The notes beneath the pieces are model-generated. The model did not search any database, was not told where the DNA came from, and was given only the letters and a program-made list of their open reading frames with translations. A program made the translations under genes and the position numbers. Shown piece after piece: positions 22,411 through 30,630 of a DNA stretch of 64,000 bases. Every line of letters begins with the position of its first letter. The first letter of the stretch is position 1. Source of the stretch: an uncultured bacterium (lineage in GTDB: Bacteria; Patescibacteriota; Saccharimonadia; Saccharimonadales; Saccharimonadaceae); contig CALMFC010000005.1 of assembly GCA_937863415.1 (NCBI GenBank), positions 62,001 to 126,000 of the forward strand, in the 5' to 3' direction.

Positions 22411-23658
22411 ATGAATATATACTTTTCTGGCATCGGTGGCGTTGGGATAGGACCGTTAGCTGAAATTGCCCTGGATGCTGGATATTCTGTGTCTGGCTCA
22501 GATTTAGCCGATAGTTTAGTCACTAACCAGCTGAGGAAAAGGCAAGTTGAAATCAACATCGGCCAGGATGGTGTGTTTTTAAAATCAAAACACGAGGCAA
22601 AACCAATCGATTGGTTCGTGTACACCTCTGCCTTGCCAGATGACCACGCCGAACTTGTTCTAGCACGCGAACTAGGTATAAAAACCGCCAAGCGTGACGA
22701 ATTGTTGGCATATATCATCAAAGAAAAACATTTAAAACTAATTGCCATTGCTGGTACTCACGGTAAAACCACTACGACCGGCATGATGATTTGGTCGCTG
22801 CAACAACTAGGTATTCCTATTAGCTACTCGATCGGTACCACCATGAGCTTTGGGCCGAGTGGCAAATTCGATGCTAGTAGTGAGTATTTTATTTATGAAT
22901 GTGACGAATTTGACCGCAATTTCTTGCATTTTCATCCTAATATCGCATTGATTACGGCGATTGATTACGACCACACCGATACATACCCAACTAAACAAGA
23001 ATACCTAGATGCCTTTCATGACTTCGCCGAACAGAGTGGCCAGGTAATGAGTTGGGCCGATCAACATGGCGAGATTTTTGACGGTTTATTCCAGGTCAGT
23101 CTGCTAACGAACAACCAAGTTAACGATATAAACCTAGCGGGACTACATAATCGACGTAACGCTACACTAGTTCAAACTGCATTGCTGTGGATTGGAATTA
23201 CAAACGACACGGATAAAATACTAGAAAGCTTTCCAGGTACAGATCGCCGGTTTGAAAAACTAGCTGATAATTTATACAGCGATTACGGACACCACCCGAC
23301 AGAGATCGCTGCAACTCTACAAATGGCACGCGAAGTTTTCGATCATGTCGTGCTCGTATATCAACCGCACCAAAACATACGTCAGCATGAAATAAAAGGC
23401 GACTATACCAACCAATTTGAGCTAGCCGAAGAAATTTACTGGCTACCAACATACCTGTCGCGCGAGGACCCCAAGTTAGAGATTTTAACGTCAGAACAAC
23501 TGACCACTCATTTAACTAATAAAAGTTCGGTTCATTCCGCTGAGTTTAACGACGAACTGTGGAATAACATTCAGCGAGCCCGCCAAGCTGGTAAACTAGT
23601 CCTTTGCATGGGCGCCGGCGCGATTGACGAGTGGGTACGAAAAAGACTTGCACAATGA
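22411..23658 (+). CDS. murC: UDP-N-acetylmuramate--L-alanine ligase (MurC)
   Basis: 415 residues from the ATG at 22411, which has TATACT 6 bases ahead (leaderless). N-terminal nucleotide-binding FSGIGGVGIGPLAEIA, ATP-binding AGTHGKTTTTGMM, ECDEFDRNF in the middle domain, DYDHTD, and the C-terminal Mur ligase DYGHHPTEI and VYQPHQNIR. MurC adds L-alanine to UDP-MurNAc in peptidoglycan synthesis. It is slightly shorter than the usual 440-490 residues. Mpl (which joins a tripeptide) is the alternative but less likely. The stop overlaps the next start (ATGA). Confidence 0.9.
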   Translation: MNIYFSGIGGVGIGPLAEIALDAGYSVSGSDLADSLVTNQLRKRQVEINIGQDGVFLKSKHEAKPIDWFVYTSALPDDHAELVLARELGIKTAKRDELLAYIIKEKHLKLIAIAGTHGKTTTTGMMIWSLQQLGIPISYSIGTTMSFGPSGKFDASSEYFIYECDEFDRNFLHFHPNIALITAIDYDHTDTYPTKQEYLDAFHDFAEQSGQVMSWADQHGEIFDGLFQVSLLTNNQVNDINLAGLHNRRNATLVQTALLWIGITNDTDKILESFPGTDRRFEKLADNLYSDYGHHPTEIAATLQMAREVFDHVVLVYQPHQNIRQHEIKGDYTNQFELAEEIYWLPTYLSREDPKLEILTSEQLTTHLTNKSSVHSAEFNDELWNNIQRARQAGKLVLCMGAGAIDEWVRKRLAQ

Positions 23659-24416
23659 AAATAATGCAATTAAATGTCTGGTTAGGGCGCCTAACTCCGC
23701 TCATCCTACAGCTAGTTCAGCAAGAGAAGCCAGATATACTCACAGTCCAAGAAGTATTTCGTGGTGGCCTAGACGTAAAGTTTCCCGACAATATGTTCAC
23801 AATCTTTGAACAACTAGACGACTTGTTCGCTTTTAGCGATTTCTCACCAGCTCACTCAACACAAATCGCTCACTCTAACGTCAAAATGGGTATCGCTACG
23901 TTTAGTAATTACCCCATAACAGCCCGTCGCGATTTTTTTACGAGCGGACAATACGTCGGTGACCTTACACGGGAGTCATACGTTGAAAATAGTCGTACGC
24001 TTCAGGTCATAGAACTAGATGTTAATGGCACTGCCCTACATATTCTGAACCACCATGGTTATTGGACGAGGGATGCAATGGGTGACAGTGTTTCGGTGGA
24101 AAAAATGCAAATTGTGGCCGATACCGTCAAAGAGCTTGGTGATGTCCCCGTCATCCTGGCCGGTGACTTTAACGTAGTTCCTAATAGTCCAGCAATGAGA
24201 GTTTTTGACGGCCTACTGACTGACTTAGCCGCCACGCACAACGTAAAAACCACCCTCAGTCCACTACGCAATTTACACGATATACCATGTGACCACATTA
24301 TGATTAATCGTCATATAATCGAACGAGATTTTCGTGTTGAAAACGATGTTGTATCCGACCATCTGGCAGTAATCCTGGAATTCGAGATTAATCAACGAAC
24401 AGAAAGGTCAAATTAA
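23655..24416 (+). CDS. Endonuclease/exonuclease/phosphatase-fold hydrolase
   Basis: 253 residues. EEP signatures in order: MQLNVWLGRL, LTVQEVF (metal-binding Glu), NHHGYWTRD, LAGDFNVVPNS (Asp and Asn), CDHIMIN and SDHLAV (terminal Asp-His pair). The family includes DNA repair exonucleases, phosphodiesterases and phosphatases. The substrate cannot be told. The ATG overlaps the murC stop by 4 bases, and a second EEP gene follows with a 1-base overlap. Confidence 0.88.
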   Translation: MKIMQLNVWLGRLTPLILQLVQQEKPDILTVQEVFRGGLDVKFPDNMFTIFEQLDDLFAFSDFSPAHSTQIAHSNVKMGIATFSNYPITARRDFFTSGQYVGDLTRESYVENSRTLQVIELDVNGTALHILNHHGYWTRDAMGDSVSVEKMQIVADTVKELGDVPVILAGDFNVVPNSPAMRVFDGLLTDLAATHNVKTTLSPLRNLHDIPCDHIMINRHIIERDFRVENDVVSDHLAVILEFEINQRTERSN

Positions 24417-25144
24417 TGCGACTACTACAACTAAATGCCTGGCAATTGCGACTGGCAAAAAAAGTTGAAGATATGATAAGTTTAGAGACTCCAGATATTA
24501 TCTGTCTACAAGAAATATGCGACGCAAAAAACGAGCTCGGCTTTATCACTACTCTAACGGAATTACAGCAAGATATTAAATACGCGCATCAATACTATTC
24601 ACCCGTTTATAGCTTTGACTTTATGGACGAAACAGTTGGGTTTGGTAGTGCAATTATCGCTAACCAGGCCTTTGCTACCAAGTCATCGACGTTCACGAGT
24701 GGACAATACAAAAACAGCTTTACTCTAAATAACGATGACTATAATGTTCGTAATTTTCAGCACGTTACCGTCTCACACAATAACGAATTTATCCATATAA
24801 TCAATCACCACGGTTACCACGTTCCTAATCACAAGAATGGCAACGAACATACCCTCAAAGCCTGTCAGCAAATTGCCGATTATATTGCTAAGCTCGATGG
24901 ACCAATTATAGTTGCGGGCGATTTTAATTTGACACCCAATAGTGAATCTATCGAAGTCCTAAATGGACGACTACGTAACTTGTCGATTGAATATAATCTG
25001 CAGACAACTCGCAATGATTTAACAACCAAAACTGAGGTTTGTGATTATATTTTTGTCAACGATAAGGTCAAAGTTAATGATTTTTATATCTCAGATGTCG
25101 TCGCGTCAGACCACCAAGGTCTGGTTCTGGAATTTGACATTTAG
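24416..25144 (+). CDS. Second EEP-fold hydrolase, tandem paralogue
   Basis: 242 residues with the same motif set as its neighbour: LLQLNAWQLRL, IICLQEICD, NHHGYHV, VAGDFNLTPNS, CDYIFVN, SDHQG. The two share layout and the phrase TSGQY in the middle, so they arose by duplication. The TAATG overlap couples their translation. The catalytic residues look complete in both copies. Confidence 0.88.
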   Translation: MRLLQLNAWQLRLAKKVEDMISLETPDIICLQEICDAKNELGFITTLTELQQDIKYAHQYYSPVYSFDFMDETVGFGSAIIANQAFATKSSTFTSGQYKNSFTLNNDDYNVRNFQHVTVSHNNEFIHIINHHGYHVPNHKNGNEHTLKACQQIADYIAKLDGPIIVAGDFNLTPNSESIEVLNGRLRNLSIEYNLQTTRNDLTTKTEVCDYIFVNDKVKVNDFYISDVVASDHQGLVLEFDI

Positions 25145-25150
25145 AAATAC

Positions 25151-25480
25151 TTAGCGGTTGTCGCCGCTACCACTCAGAGTGCCTCGTGATTGACGGCTGG
25201 CTAGCTTTTCGATGTTTTTGGTACCAATTGCATCTAGCGAGATATCGAAATAATCAGATAGAACAGCGATGTACCACATAACATCGCCAAGCTCTTTTTT
25301 TAGATCTTCTTTATCAAGCTTGTCGAAATCACTACCGTGATCTCTAATGATCTTCTTTACTTTTTCGGCGATTTCACCGGCCTCACCTACAAGCCCTAAA
25401 ACTAAATGGAACATTTCGTCTTTTTTATCTTTCGGGCCCGCTGTTCTTAGAGCTAGTTGTTGGTATTCGTTTAAATTCAT
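25151..25480 (-). CDS. MazG-like nucleotide pyrophosphohydrolase
   Basis: About 109 residues from MNLNEYQQLALRT. The MazG core is visible: GLVGEAGEIAEKVKK (E-x-x-E helix) and KKELGDVMWYIAVLSDYF (E-x-x-D helix), which bind magnesium and hydrolyse NTPs or dNTPs to monophosphates. It is a single-domain protein of normal size for the house-cleaning branch. The start lies 4 bases after the Nudix gene, so the two form an operon of nucleotide-handling proteins. Confidence 0.88.
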   Translation of the reverse strand: MNLNEYQQLALRTAGPKDKKDEMFHLVLGLVGEAGEIAEKVKKIIRDHGSDFDKLDKEDLKKELGDVMWYIAVLSDYFDISLDAIGTKNIEKLASRQSRGTLSGSGDNR

Positions 25481-25484
25481 ACTT

Positions 25485-26147
25485 CTAATTATACCAATCC
25501 ACCTCAAATTCCTCAAAAAAATGATCGTCTTTGAAGAAAGTCCGTGTAATTATTTGCTCAACCGCGGGCGCTAGGTTGTAGTTAGTCAATTTATGAGGCT
25601 TAGCCCAAATAGTTGACTCGTTGGTCACTATGTCGTCACGGTTAAATCGAAATACATGTGCAAGCGTTGTTGACAGCAACTCCTTGGCGTTTTTAACCCT
25701 GATATATGCATCACCTGCATGAATCGGTTGATCTTCGGTTATATTAAGTTTCTCTAGAGCTTCGCGTTTAGCGGCCTCAATTATATTAGCGTCGTCGATA
25801 TGTAGTTTACCGTATGGCAAAGTCCAAGTATCGATATAGGGTTGTTTGTTGCGCTTTTGCAACAATACATCGCCATCGCTATTTTGAACCACTAGCATGC
25901 TGATAATCTTGGGTTGGGAGCAAGTTGACATCTTTTCTTCGCTAAACCTATCGACATACATCAAACCTTTTGGGGACAAAGTATAAGATTGGTCGTGTTT
26001 CTGTATAAAACCATCCTTAGTTAGAACACCAAGGTGATAAGACAGAAGATTCGTGTCGGTATTGGGCGGTCTCATATCACGAAATCTAACAAAATTTGAA
26101 TATGTTAATGAATTAATAATATATTTTTGTATTCGATGTTTTATCAT
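25485..26147 (-). CDS. Winged-helix plus degenerate Nudix domain protein
   Basis: About 220 residues. The first 70 (HRIQKYIINSLTYSNFVRF ... LLSYHLGVLTKDGFI ... LSPKGLMYVD) form an ArsR-like winged helix. The rest is Nudix-like, but the box reads GKLHIDDANIIEAAKREALE, lacking the E-E pair of the G-x5-E-x7-R-E-U-x-E-E-x-G-U consensus. It is likely a ligand-sensing regulator rather than a hydrolase, comparable in concept to NrtR. ATGs at 26156 and 26147 are both possible. A 12-bp inverted repeat lies upstream. Confidence 0.8.
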   Translation of the reverse strand: MIKHRIQKYIINSLTYSNFVRFRDMRPPNTDTNLLSYHLGVLTKDGFIQKHDQSYTLSPKGLMYVDRFSEEKMSTCSQPKIISMLVVQNSDGDVLLQKRNKQPYIDTWTLPYGKLHIDDANIIEAAKREALEKLNITEDQPIHAGDAYIRVKNAKELLSTTLAHVFRFNRDDIVTNESTIWAKPHKLTNYNLAPAVEQIITRTFFKDDHFFEEFEVDWYN

Positions 26148-26178
26148 GTCGTTCATTGTAACATTTGACTCAAATTAT

Positions 26179-26214
26179 ATATAAATAATATCACAATTTA
26201 TGTATTATTTATAT
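26179..26214. promoter_or_regulatory. AT-rich inverted repeat upstream of the Nudix regulator
   Basis: ATATAAATAATA at 26179-26190 and TATTATTTATAT at 26203-26214 are perfect inverted 12-mers 12 bases apart, within the presumed promoter of the winged-helix/Nudix gene. The 138 bases from 26157 to 26294 are very AT-rich and hold no gene. Confidence 0.5.
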
Positions 26215-26294
26215 AAGTAACATCTGTCAATTTATGTTGAATAATCTATTTAAATAGTCAAATAAATATATACGTATAAATATTTGATTGAATA

Positions 26295-26660
26295 TTACTT
26301 AGTTGGGTCGTTAATGCCTAACGCTTCAGGGCTAAGCGGGTCGCCACTAAATGCATCGGCTGACTGAATTGAGGTGGCCTGAGTATTAAACAAATTCTTA
26401 AATTCGTTAATCGATTCTTGGTTAACTGGACCAATGCTTGAATAATTCTTGAAACTACTGTCGTCACGGTTAACCTGACTGCTAACACTACGATAACCAG
26501 GACGACTTAGGTCTAGTTGAGCAGTACCACTACTGGTGTACATAGCCATACTAATAAATGTCATCGCAAAGGCAATGCCAATCGCAATAACAACCATCAA
26601 TAGGAACCTGTGTTTATCCCAAAACGACAGTTCTTCGACTATTGCTTCGTTTTCATTCAT
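26295..26660 (-). CDS. Single-TM membrane protein
   Basis: 121 residues: an acidic N-terminus (NENEAIVEELSFWDKHR), one TM segment (FLLMVVIAIGIAFAMTFISMA) and an external tail rich in Ser and Asn. Its ATG overlaps the stop of the 183-residue gene (ATGA), so the two work together. Family unknown. Confidence 0.75.
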   Translation of the reverse strand: MNENEAIVEELSFWDKHRFLLMVVIAIGIAFAMTFISMAMYTSSGTAQLDLSRPGYRSVSSQVNRDDSSFKNYSSIGPVNQESINEFKNLFNTQATSIQSADAFSGDPLSPEALGINDPTK

Positions 26661-27208
26661 GGCTGTTTAGTCCCCTGTTTTGCCAAATAATCATTCTCAA
26701 ATGCATTCATGGCGGTTTTATAGTCGTTTAAGAATTGGTTAAGCCTTGCAACATCAACGTGTACCTGTGTTCGCTTCTCGCGAGACGCAGCAACTGCATC
26801 ATAGAACGAAACGGGCTGATTCAGACAGTCTATCTTGAGAGCAACGGCAAGCTGAACTTCGTAGTTCCTGTAATCGTTTCGGAAAGCATCCAGCTTTTGA
26901 TTATATGCCGATGTTACGGCCGTCAAACTAGAGTTGTCGTAGTTGTTATTGGATAACCTAGAATTAAATCGATCCATTAATTTGGTCGTCATTAATTCAT
27001 ATAACTGTCCCATATTTACACGGAGCAGTGCGTCACTTGCATGCAACTGAGTAAGGGTGTTTTTGGCGGTCACACAGTTACTGCGGATGTTTTCGATATG
27101 CTGATCATTCATTCGACTATCCACGGCGGATACGCGAGCAAACAAGACGCCCGTAATGGTCGTAGCAAAAACTAAGCCAACAATTAATGCTTTTACAGAT
27201 ATTTTCAT
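26657..27208 (-). CDS. Secreted or anchored helical protein
   Basis: About 183 residues. The hydrophobic start (ISVKALIVGLVFATTITGVLF) is a signal anchor. The rest is a long helical domain with two cysteines (IRSNCVTAKN and KIDCLNQP). It may stand on the outer face of the membrane with the single-TM protein encoded next. No family recognised. Confidence 0.75.
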   Translation of the reverse strand: MKISVKALIVGLVFATTITGVLFARVSAVDSRMNDQHIENIRSNCVTAKNTLTQLHASDALLRVNMGQLYELMTTKLMDRFNSRLSNNNYDNSSLTAVTSAYNQKLDAFRNDYRNYEVQLAVALKIDCLNQPVSFYDAVAASREKRTQVHVDVARLNQFLNDYKTAMNAFENDYLAKQGTKQP

Positions 27209-27361
27209 CAATATCCATTATCTAATGGATGGGGCTGTTTGGTCAAATAAAAACTACTATAACGAGTATAATAATACTACCGAATTATTGAAACATTGGG
27301 TCGCCTCGGAACTGAAGACAAGTCTTCGCTTCACTCGGTTCGCCAATGTTATAATAGAGAC

Positions 27362-27889
27362 ATGACAACATATACGTTAGCGGGAGGATGTTTTTGGTGC
27401 TTGGACGCTGTATATCGTCGTATGAAAGGTGTCACGTCAGTGCTGAGTGGTTATTCAGGAGGAGAAGTTGATAACCCGACCTATGAGCAGGTTTCAACTG
27501 GCACAACAGGACACGCTGAAGCAGTCCAAATTACTTTCGATGAAACTGTCATTCCAGCTGATACGATCTTAGACATCTTTTTCTTGATTCACGACCCGAC
27601 TACACCGAATCGCCAAGGTAATGATGTTGGTCCACAATATCGTTCAATGATGTTTTACGTCAATGATAGCCAACATCAAAAGTTTAACCAAGCAATCGAG
27701 CGAGCTAAAACCCATTGGGGTAACACTATCGTCACTAAAATAGCCAAATTAAATAAATTCTATCCCGCAGACGACGAGCATCAAGACTATTTCAATAAAA
27801 CCCCCGAAAGTAGCTATTGCCAAATTGTGATTGCACCGAAAATTATCAAAGCCCGCAGCGCATACACTAAATGGTTCAAGGAGGATTAG
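27362..27889 (+). CDS. msrA: Peptide methionine sulfoxide reductase MsrA
   Basis: 175 residues beginning TYTLAGGCFWCLDAVYRRMKG. The catalytic Cys is in GCFWC. Family motifs SGYSGG, GHAEAVQI, DPTTPNRQGNDVGPQYRS and the Y-Q-K-P-E-type end (YCQIVIAPKI) are present. MsrA repairs oxidised methionine. TATAAT lies 6 bases before the ATG with TGT ahead of it, so the mRNA is leaderless. The metal-beta-lactamase gene follows after one base. Confidence 0.95.
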   Translation: MTTYTLAGGCFWCLDAVYRRMKGVTSVLSGYSGGEVDNPTYEQVSTGTTGHAEAVQITFDETVIPADTILDIFFLIHDPTTPNRQGNDVGPQYRSMMFYVNDSQHQKFNQAIERAKTHWGNTIVTKIAKLNKFYPADDEHQDYFNKTPESSYCQIVIAPKIIKARSAYTKWFKED

Positions 27890-27890
27890 T

Positions 27891-28523
27891 ATGAAAGTAG
27901 CCAAATACGAACACGCTTGTTTCACGGTTGAAAACGCTGGTCAGGTATTGGTTATTGACCCAGGTGAATGGACGACTGATTTTGTTGTCACGGATAACAT
28001 CATCGCGATTGTCGTCACCCACGAACACGGCGACCATTTTGATCCGAGTATTCTTGCCAAGATTTATGATAAAAACCCGAACTCAGTTTTAGTATCGTTA
28101 AAATCAATTGTTGATAAAATGCCCGATCATACAACTAAAGCCGTAAAACCTGGCGATAAGATCGAGATTGGACCATTTAATCTAGAGTTTTTCGGTGGCA
28201 AACACGCTATTATTCACAACAGTTACCCTGCCACCGAGAATGTAGGTGTATTAATTAACGATACTGTTTATTACCCAGGTGATTCGTTTGCTTTGCCGGG
28301 TAAACCAATTGACGTTTTAGCCATACCAGCATCTGCACCCTGGCTAAAGATCAGTGAATCAATCGATTTTTTAAATACAGTCAAACCTTTCCTAGCCTTT
28401 CCAACCCATGACGCGATTCTGTCTGAAACCGGCAAACAACTAGCCGATAGAATGCTGTCTCAAGTGGCCGAATCTGCGACAATCGCCTACAGTCGAATTG
28501 ACGGGACAACTATAGAAATTTAG
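27891..28523 (+). CDS. Metallo-beta-lactamase-fold hydrolase (UlaG-like)
   Basis: 210 residues starting MKVAKYEHACFTVENAGQVL after a strong AAGGAGG. The metal-binding HEHGDHFDP, GGKHAIIH, YPGDSF and the late PTHD are in order, matching UlaG/YtnP-type small hydrolases. The substrate is unknown. It is in an operon with msrA before it and the AlkA-like gene after it. Confidence 0.88.
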   Translation: MKVAKYEHACFTVENAGQVLVIDPGEWTTDFVVTDNIIAIVVTHEHGDHFDPSILAKIYDKNPNSVLVSLKSIVDKMPDHTTKAVKPGDKIEIGPFNLEFFGGKHAIIHNSYPATENVGVLINDTVYYPGDSFALPGKPIDVLAIPASAPWLKISESIDFLNTVKPFLAFPTHDAILSETGKQLADRMLSQVAESATIAYSRIDGTTIEI

Positions 28524-28525
28524 CT

Positions 28526-29176
28526 ATGCTAATTAATAACGTTCTCGCAAACAAACAGACGCTATCCGCCGGTTCGAAACACCTACAAGTATCTGACCCG
28601 ATTTTGGAGGTCATCATAAAACGCGCTGGCCTACCAACTATCACTCCACATAAAAACTATTATCAAGAACTGGTCGAGAGCATTATTTCGCAACAACTAA
28701 GCGTCAAAGCAGCCGCAACAATTCAAAAACGGTTTTTAGATTTATTTAAGGGCGACGACTTTCCTACTCCAAACGAAATCTTAAAGAAAGATATCGAGGA
28801 ACTACGGGCTGTCGGTTTATCTCGTCAAAAAGCTGGCTATATCCAAGACTTAGCCTTAAAAGTTATCGAAGGAACCGTCAGATTCAATCACCTGGATGCA
28901 CTGACGAACGATGAAGTCATCGCTGAATTAACCCAAGTGAAAGGTGTCGGTGTTTGGACCGTTCATATGTTTTTGATATTTTGCATGGGACGACTAGACA
29001 TTTTGCCAGTCGGAGATTTGGGCATCAAGAACGGCATTCAAAAACTCTACGAACTAGACGCATCTCCAACTCCCGAAGTCATCCAAAATATCGCTACCGC
29101 CAACAACTGGCACCCGTACGAATCAATCGCCAGTTGGTACGTTTGGCACTCACTAGATAATAAACCTGCGCTATAA
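28526..29176 (+). CDS. AlkA-like DNA-3-methyladenine glycosylase
   Basis: 216 residues of the HhH-GPD fold: YYQELVESIISQQLSVKAA, the hairpin-helix-hairpin LTQVKGVGVWTVHMFLIF, and the catalytic Asp in LPVGDLGIKNG. There is no C-terminal Fe-S Cys cluster, as expected for AlkA rather than Nth or MutY. It removes alkylated purines in base excision repair. It lacks the N-terminal domain of E. coli AlkA, as do many small bacterial forms. Confidence 0.9.
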   Translation: MLINNVLANKQTLSAGSKHLQVSDPILEVIIKRAGLPTITPHKNYYQELVESIISQQLSVKAAATIQKRFLDLFKGDDFPTPNEILKKDIEELRAVGLSRQKAGYIQDLALKVIEGTVRFNHLDALTNDEVIAELTQVKGVGVWTVHMFLIFCMGRLDILPVGDLGIKNGIQKLYELDASPTPEVIQNIATANNWHPYESIASWYVWHSLDNKPAL

Positions 29177-29183
29177 TGAAATT

Positions 29184-29708
29184 ATGATATCTTTACCGCG
29201 AGAAGAAGGTTGGAAAGTTTGGGATAAATTTTGGAACGAGGCAACTGAAGAGTTCTTTAAGGTTGAGGATGTACAAGACTATAGTGATGAGGATAATAAC
29301 CAAAAAGGATCTCTAGCCGCGTGGATGAGAGGTGATAAAATCGAATCACTGCGCATTATTTCCAAAAATAAAAGTAAATGGGCTGAGCAATCCAGCACAA
29401 AGCCAATCCGTAAAATTCGTATTCATGTCGTCGATAAGCCATATACCGAATATCTGAAATGGGAAATTGAGCACTATAAGCTCGTCAACATCACCCTAGG
29501 TAAAGAAGAGGTTTATTTAGTCGACCGTAATGACGTACCAGGCTATTCATTGGGAGATTTTATGATGTTCGATAGTAAAAGAGTTACCCAAAGTAACTAT
29601 TCTGCGGGTGGTCGTATGCAAAGTATGAATGTTTATAATGAAGGTGAATCTATTACAGAGTTTTTGAACGCAAAAACACATCTAATGAAATATGCTAAAA
29701 GATTATAA
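29184..29708 (+). CDS. DUF6879-like protein
   Basis: 174 residues with SLAAWMRGDKIES, IRIHVVDKPYTEYLKWEIEH, and the end pattern LGDFMMFDSKRVTQSNY. DUF6879 proteins, best known from actinobacteria beside HTH regulators, show this R-x-R-x-V...P-x-T-x-Y and D-F-x-x-F-D arrangement. Their function is unknown. TATAAT lies 6 bases before the ATG. The 3' end overlaps that of the facing TM2 gene by 6 bases. Confidence 0.75.
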   Translation: MISLPREEGWKVWDKFWNEATEEFFKVEDVQDYSDEDNNQKGSLAAWMRGDKIESLRIISKNKSKWAEQSSTKPIRKIRIHVVDKPYTEYLKWEIEHYKLVNITLGKEEVYLVDRNDVPGYSLGDFMMFDSKRVTQSNYSAGGRMQSMNVYNEGESITEFLNAKTHLMKYAKRL

Positions 29709-30173
29709 ACCTTGTAGCTGATTGATGTCAGGCATATTAAAACCGCCACCAGGGATTAGCTTTTGTAAATCTCCACCTTGAACCATATTGATTATTTGTC
29801 CAATCGCATAAATCAAACTTATACCAGTTAGTAGCAAAGTTATGCCAAGTACGATAGCAAAAATAAGCACCGTCATAGCAGCGAATTTCTTGTACCTAGC
29901 GGCCTGCAGCATTTCGTTACCCTGTTTGTCACGCATACTGCCCGACATCACTAGCACTAAATCAATTATCGTCCAAAGCCCCAGACCTCCAAAGGTAATC
30001 AGTTTCAAAATTCCTGTCCAAACCTTACCCAGATAAAACCTATCAACGCCGAACATTCCCCACATAAAACTTAGGAAAAATACAGCCAGAAAATGTCGTT
30101 GCCTGGACGGGTCCGGAACAGATTTAGTAACTTCAGCCGCTTCAGGCGCTGATGATGATGCTTGTGGTTCCAT
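29703..30173 (-). CDS. TM2 domain protein
   Basis: 156 residues. After a polar N-terminus comes the TM2 domain (HFLAVFFLSFMWGMFGVDRF, YLGKVWTGILKLITFGGLG, IIDLVLV), with the typical G-x-D-R-F-Y-L-G turn. Another TM segment follows (MTVLIFAIVLGITLLLTGI), then a Gly/Gln-rich tail. TM2 proteins are small membrane proteins with no fixed role. Confidence 0.9.
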   Translation of the reverse strand: MEPQASSSAPEAAEVTKSVPDPSRQRHFLAVFFLSFMWGMFGVDRFYLGKVWTGILKLITFGGLGLWTIIDLVLVMSGSMRDKQGNEMLQAARYKKFAAMTVLIFAIVLGITLLLTGISLIYAIGQIINMVQGGDLQKLIPGGGFNMPDINQLQGL

Positions 30174-30214
30174 AGGTTCAAGTATACACCTATGACTGAA
30201 TGTCTGATATCAAA

Positions 30215-30628
30215 CTAAATTTTGGGCCAATTTTTGAGAATTAATTGTTTATAGCCTTTATTCATATCGATTTCCGAAATTTCGTCACGCGTAACCCACT
30301 CGCCAAATTCATATTTCGGATGTGACGGCCGAAGTTCTATTTTGTCATGAGCTATTCCAACATAAGCTAATATGACCGACGTACCGGGTTTGTCATTTCG
30401 AAGAAAAAAGTCTGTTCTTTTCAGATTATCAACCTCTATGCCAAGTTCTTCCATTATTTCTCTGTTGATCGCCTGGTCGGGCGTTTCGCCAACTTCTAGG
30501 TGTCCGCCAGGTAACCCACTGCGTCTAGGATATCGCATTATTAGTACAGTTTTTAAATCTGCTGAATAAATTGCAGCTTTTGTCGACACAGTAAATGCAT
30601 CGTAGCCAACATTCCAATTAAAAGCCAT
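30215..30628 (-). CDS. Nudix hydrolase
   Basis: 137 residues with an intact Nudix box: GHLEVGETPDQAI then NREIMEELGI, matching G-x5-E-x7-R-E-U-x-E-E-x-G-U. Substrate unknown (nucleoside diphosphate derivatives are typical). It starts 2 bases after aspS, so the two share a transcript. Confidence 0.92.
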   Translation of the reverse strand: MAFNWNVGYDAFTVSTKAAIYSADLKTVLIMRYPRRSGLPGGHLEVGETPDQAINREIMEELGIEVDNLKRTDFFLRNDKPGTSVILAYVGIAHDKIELRPSHPKYEFGEWVTRDEISEIDMNKGYKQLILKNWPKI

Positions 30629-30630
30629 GA

